From an uncultured Lachnospiraceae bacterium (lineage in GTDB: Bacteria > Bacillota > Clostridia > Lachnospirales > Lachnospiraceae), in NCBI GenBank assembly GCA_900313745.1, contig OMSM01000239.1:1-9148 (forward strand): DNA of 9,148 nt, written 5' to 3'. Below, piece after piece: positions 6,598 through 9,148 of the stretch. Each line of letters starts with the position of its first letter. Within the stretch, counting starts at the first letter, position 1. The notes under the pieces were generated by a model. It had not been told where the DNA came from, searched no databases, and saw nothing but the letters and a program-made list of their open reading frames with translations. The position numbers were made by a program, and so were the translations under genes.

Positions 6598-6600
6598 ATG

Positions 6601-6628
6601 TTGACTGTGCGGCCGTTTGTTATAGAAT
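6601..6628 (+). promoter_or_regulatory. Sigma-A-type promoter of the gntR-clpC unit
   Basis: TTGACT (6601-6606) matches five of six -35 consensus bases. TAGAAT (6623-6628) matches five of six -10 bases, and the spacing is 16 bp. Transcription should start near 6635, leaving a leader of about 40 bases before the gntR ATG. This is the only convincing promoter in the window, and it lies in an AT-rich island of otherwise GC-rich DNA. The -10 box sits inside the inverted repeat at 6612-6644. No CtsR tandem heptads or CIRCE element are seen here. Confidence 0.7.
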
Positions 6629-6644
6629 AGATATAACAAACGGC
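6612..6644. promoter_or_regulatory. Perfect 13-bp inverted repeat over the promoter: likely GntR operator
   Basis: GCCGTTTGTTATA (6612-6624) is repeated exactly in inverted form at 6632-6644, with the 7-base centre GAATAGA. It spans most of the -35/-10 spacer, the -10 box and the expected start of transcription, and ends 31 bp before gntR. YtrA-type GntR proteins typically bind long inverted repeats in their own promoters (family knowledge), so repression of gntR and clpC by the GntR dimer is the simplest reading. Binding itself is inferred. The same repeat would fold as an RNA hairpin if transcribed from upstream. Confidence 0.7.
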
Positions 6645-6654
6645 TGCTTCTTTT
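6612..6654 (+). terminator. Possible intrinsic terminator of the upstream pur/SH3 message, sharing the operator repeat
   Basis: RNA entering from the SH3 gene would form a 13-bp stem with a 7-base loop, followed by TGCTTCTTTT (6645-6654), which is T-rich but interrupted. This makes a moderate terminator candidate. Because the stem coincides with the promoter region of the next unit, operator and terminator functions may be shared. The interrupted T-tract and the AT-rich upper stem lower confidence. Confidence 0.35.
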
Positions 6655-6675
6655 CACAGCCGGCAAGGAGAGGGC

Positions 6676-7047
6676 ATGATTATCGAGATTGATTTCAACA
6701 GTGATGAGGCGCTGTATCAGCAGCTCCGCAACCAGATAATCCTCGGAATCGCCACCTCTGTGATCCGGGAGGGGGAGATCCTTCCCTCCGTGCGTCAGAT
6801 GGCGGACGATATCGGAATCAACATGCACACGGTGAACAAGGCTTACTCGCTGCTGAGGCAGGAGGGGTTTGTCAAGGTCGACCGGCGCCACGGCGCAATG
6901 GTTGCTGTCGATGCGGACGCGCTGAAGGCGCGCGCCGTCGCGGACAAGAACCTCAGGGTTATCCTCGCCGAGGCGGTCTGCAGAGGTGTTACCAGGGAGG
7001 AACTTCACCGCATGGTTGACCAGATCTGTGACGATTACCGGAGCTGA
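6676..7047 (+). CDS. GntR-family transcriptional regulator, short YtrA type
   Basis: A 123-residue protein. Residues 10-78 form the GntR winged helix-turn-helix: ALYQQLRNQIILGI (12-25), the characteristic GEILPSVRQMADDIGINMHT (33-52), then VNKAYSLLRQEGFV (53-66) and a wing. The remaining 45 residues are mostly helical and too short for a FadR, HutC or aminotransferase-like effector domain, which marks the YtrA subfamily; such proteins dimerise through this short tail. The wing reads DRRHGAMV, lacking the usual G-x-G-T turn. AAGGAG at 6665-6670 sets the start. YtrA relatives usually control ABC transporter genes beside them, whereas here the next gene, only 11 bp downstream, is clpC. The perfect inverted repeat in its own promoter suggests autoregulation. 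No ligand can be deduced. Confidence 0.92.
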   Translation: MIIEIDFNSDEALYQQLRNQIILGIATSVIREGEILPSVRQMADDIGINMHTVNKAYSLLRQEGFVKVDRRHGAMVAVDADALKARAVADKNLRVILAEAVCRGVTREELHRMVDQICDDYRS

Positions 7048-7058
7048 CAAGGAGTTTT

Positions 7059-9148
7059 ATGAGAGGACAATACACCGAGAACGCGGAGCGGGCACTGGAA
7101 TTTGCCGCTGCCTCCGCGAAAGACATGAAGCAGAACTATATTGGCACAGAGCATCTCCTCATGGGACTGGTCAGGGAGTCGGAGGGAACGGCGTCCAGGA
7201 TCCTCCTGGAGAACGGCTTTACCGAGGCGCGCCTCTCGGAGCTGATCAAGCAGCTCAATGTCGGCGGAGGCCGCGTTGCGCTCCTCGACCGCAACGGCTA
7301 TTCCCCCAGATGCCGCAGGGTGCTCTCCATAGCGGAGGAGCAGGCGCTGCGCTATTCCAGCGAGGCCGTGGGCACCGAGCATCTTCTCCTTGGCATCATC
7401 CTGGAGAGGGAGAACGTCGCTCTGAAGCTCCTGGAGTCTGTAGGGATCAATCCCGCAAAGGTCTACTTCGAAGTACTCGCGGCGATCGGAGAGGATCCGG
7501 CCGCACACAGGGAGGATCTCGCCCAGGGACAGGCCGCGCAGCAGGGTGAGAGCATGCTCTCCCAGTTTTCCAGGGACCTGACCAGGCTTGCCGCGGAGGG
7601 ACGCCTGGATCCCGTCGTGGGACGCTCCGAGGAGATCAGCCGCATGGTCAGGATCTTAAGCCGCAGGAACAAGAACAATCCCTGCCTGATCGGTGAACCC
7701 GGCGTGGGCAAGACCGCGATCGTCGAGGGACTCGCCCAGCGCATCGCCCAGGGTGATGTCCCGGAGACCGTGCGGGAGAAGAGACTGCTCACTCTTGACC
7801 TCTCGGGGATGATCGCGGGAACCAAGTACCGCGGGGAGTTCGAGGAGCGGATGAAGCGCCTGATCCAGGAGGTCACGGCGGACGGCCAGGTCATCCTGTT
7901 CCTCGACGAGCTTCACACCCTGATCGGGGCAGGCGGAGCGGAGGGGGCCATCGACGCCTCCAACATGCTGAAGCCCGCCCTAGCCCGCGGGGAGATGCAG
8001 ATCATCGGCGCGACGACGATCAACGAATACCGCCGCTACGTGGAGAAGGATGCCGCCCTTGAGCGCAGGTTCCAGCCGGTTACGGTGGAGGAGCCGACGC
8101 CGGAGGAGGCGGAGAAGATTCTCCTGGGGATCATACACAAGTATGAGGACCATCATCAGGTCAGGGTATCCGCGGAGGCAATTCATGAGGCAGTGACGCT
8201 CTCCGTGCGCTATATCAACGACCGGAACCTGCCCGACAAGGCCATCGACGTCATCGATGAGGCCTGCGCAAGCGTGAAGCTCAAGGCGCTCTCCGGCAGC
8301 GACGACCTGAGGGAGCTGGAGGACAGGATCGCGGAGATGGACCGCGGGATGGCGGACGCGGTGCGCGGCGGGGACATTGATACCGCCCGCTCGCTCAAGA
8401 AGGAGCAGGCAAAACTGATCCGCCGCCTGGACAGGAAGGAGAAAGCCAGGGCGGACCGGGAGAAGAACGAGGCTCTGACGGTCACGGAGGAAGACGTGGC
8501 GGCCATCGTCTCCGAGTGGGCCAAGGTGCCGGTCACCCAGCTCACCGAGAAGGAGACCGAGAGGCTTACGCGCCTGGAGAGCATACTGCACCGGCGCGTG
8601 ATCGGCCAGGAGGAGGCCGTCGGCGCGGTGGCAAGAGCGATCCGCCGCGGCAGGGTCGGCCTTCAGGATCCCAACCGCCCCATCGGTTCGTTCCTGTTCC
8701 TCGGTCCCACCGGCGTCGGCAAGACGGAGCTCTCCAAGGCTCTTGCGGAGGCGATGTTCGGGTCGGACAAGGACATGATCCGCGTGGACATGTCCGAGTA
8801 TATGGAGCAGTACGCCGTGTCCAAAATGATCGGCTCCGCTCCCGGATATGTGGGCTACGAGGAGGGAGGCCAGCTTGCCGAGCAGGTGAGGCGGCACCCC
8901 TATTCCGTCGTCCTGTTTGATGAGATCGAGAAGGCCCACAAGGACGTGTTCAACATCCTGCTGCAGATCCTCGATGACGGGCGGATCACCGATTCCCACG
9001 GACACACGGTGAATTTCAAGAATACGATCATCATCATGACCAGCAACGTCGGCGCGGCGAGAATCATCGAGCCCAAGACCCTCGGCTTCGCGGACAAGCC
9101 CACGGAGGCCCAGTCCTACGAGCGGATGAAGAGCGGGGTCATGGAGGA
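7059..9148 (+). CDS. clpC: AAA+ unfoldase ClpC, ATP-binding subunit of the Clp protease (3' end outside window)
   Basis: The first 696 codons of a protein usually about 810-830 residues long; the reading frame is open to the right edge. ClpC is a cytosolic hexameric unfoldase that feeds substrates to ClpP. The N-domain has its two repeats (YIGTEHLLMGLV at 27-38, VGTEHLLLGII at 104-114), including Glu31 and Glu107, which correspond to phosphoarginine-pocket residues of B. subtilis ClpC. AAA module 1 has Walker A GEPGVGKT (212-219), Walker B VILFLDE (278-284), and ERRF at 335-338. A half-length coiled-coil M-domain spans about 410-470, the ClpC rather than ClpB size. Module 2 has Walker A GPTGVGKT (549-556), Walker B VVLFDE (617-622) and sensor-1 TSN (661-663). 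The ClpP-docking loop would lie in the region near or beyond the edge and is not identified. AAGGAG at 7049-7054 supports the start. No mcsA, mcsB or ctsR lies between it and the regulator. Confidence 0.96.
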   Translation, partial: MRGQYTENAERALEFAAASAKDMKQNYIGTEHLLMGLVRESEGTASRILLENGFTEARLSELIKQLNVGGGRVALLDRNGYSPRCRRVLSIAEEQALRYSSEAVGTEHLLLGIILERENVALKLLESVGINPAKVYFEVLAAIGEDPAAHREDLAQGQAAQQGESMLSQFSRDLTRLAAEGRLDPVVGRSEEISRMVRILSRRNKNNPCLIGEPGVGKTAIVEGLAQRIAQGDVPETVREKRLLTLDLSGMIAGTKYRGEFEERMKRLIQEVTADGQVILFLDELHTLIGAGGAEGAIDASNMLKPALARGEMQIIGATTINEYRRYVEKDAALERRFQPVTVEEPTPEEAEKILLGIIHKYEDHHQVRVSAEAIHEAVTLSVRYINDRNLPDKAIDVIDEACASVKLKALSGSDDLRELEDRIAEMDRGMADAVRGGDIDTARSLKKEQAKLIRRLDRKEKARADREKNEALTVTEEDVAAIVSEWAKVPVTQLTEKETERLTRLESILHRRVIGQEEAVGAVARAIRRGRVGLQDPNRPIGSFLFLGPTGVGKTELSKALAEAMFGSDKDMIRVDMSEYMEQYAVSKMIGSAPGYVGYEEGGQLAEQVRRHPYSVVLFDEIEKAHKDVFNILLQILDDGRITDSHGHTVNFKNTIIIMTSNVGAARIIEPKTLGFADKPTEAQSYERMKSGVME

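Noticed and set aside
6598..6610. CtsR heptad (AGTCAAC on the - strand)
   Set aside because: CtsR needs two tandem heptads three bases apart. Only one imperfect heptad is present, and it is the -35 box read in reverse.
6598..6630. Ten-codon leader ORF (ATG TTG ACT ... TAG) before gntR
   Set aside because: It lies on top of the -35 and -10 boxes, so it would be upstream of the transcription start, and its nearest GGAGG is 14 bp away.
7980..9005. 341-codon open frame on the - strand opposite clpC
   Set aside because: clpC is unmistakable on the + strand, and the antisense translation is a His/Leu/Arg/Val-rich composition typical of a shadow frame.
1..9148. CRISPR array, insertion sequence, tRNA/rRNA, riboswitch or defence genes
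   Set aside because: I saw no regularly spaced repeats, transposase motifs, cloverleaf, purine or other riboswitch core, or defence-type domains. Coding genes fill nearly the whole window.

Overview
The window is a single co-directional run of genes on the + strand, from an anaerobic Firmicute. The best fit is a GC-rich member of the Lachnospiraceae. This rests on the clostridial-type PurE, PurM and PurD sequences, a small DUF6142-like membrane protein next to pyrE, strong AGGAGG-type ribosome binding sites, and heavy use of AGG/CGC arginine codons. The family assignment is inference from protein flavour; no rRNA or other taxonomic marker is present.

Layout. Bases 1-1009 hold the end of a pyrimidine cluster: the C-terminal third of type 2 orotidine 5'-phosphate decarboxylase (pyrF), then complete orotate phosphoribosyltransferase (pyrE). 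A 128-residue three-helix membrane protein of unknown function starts on the last base of the pyrE stop codon (TAATG). It bridges, without any visible promoter or terminator, to a purine cluster: purE, purM, purN and purD (1408-4957). purM and purN overlap by 7 bp. purN and purD are separated by a 78-bp gap that holds two hairpins and no purH. Next comes a 501-residue membrane protein (4999-6504) with a signal peptide, two extracytoplasmic bacterial SH3 domains, one transmembrane helix, and a long arginine/alanine/proline/glutamine-rich cytoplasmic tail ending in an acidic peptide.

The second transcription unit begins near 6635. A good sigma-A-type promoter (TTGACT, 16 bp, TAGAAT) is overlaid by a perfect 13-bp inverted repeat, and it drives a short YtrA-type GntR repressor followed 11 bp later by clpC. 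clpC runs off the right edge after 696 codons. The usual Firmicute partners of clpC (ctsR, mcsA, mcsB) and a CtsR operator are not seen upstream, so the GntR protein looks like the local regulator of both itself and this AAA+ unfoldase.

How the genes work together. pyrF/pyrE perform the last two steps to UMP. purD, purN, purM and purE perform steps 2, 3, 5 and 6 of IMP synthesis. Joining them in one read-through unit would couple pyrimidine and purine supply. The SH3 protein and the gntR-clpC pair concern the cell envelope and protein quality control. Their link to nucleotide synthesis is positional only.

I did not find a mobile element, CRISPR array, tRNA, rRNA or a clearly new multi-gene system. 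The most interesting points are the GntR-ClpC arrangement with its operator, and the SH3/disordered-tail membrane protein.
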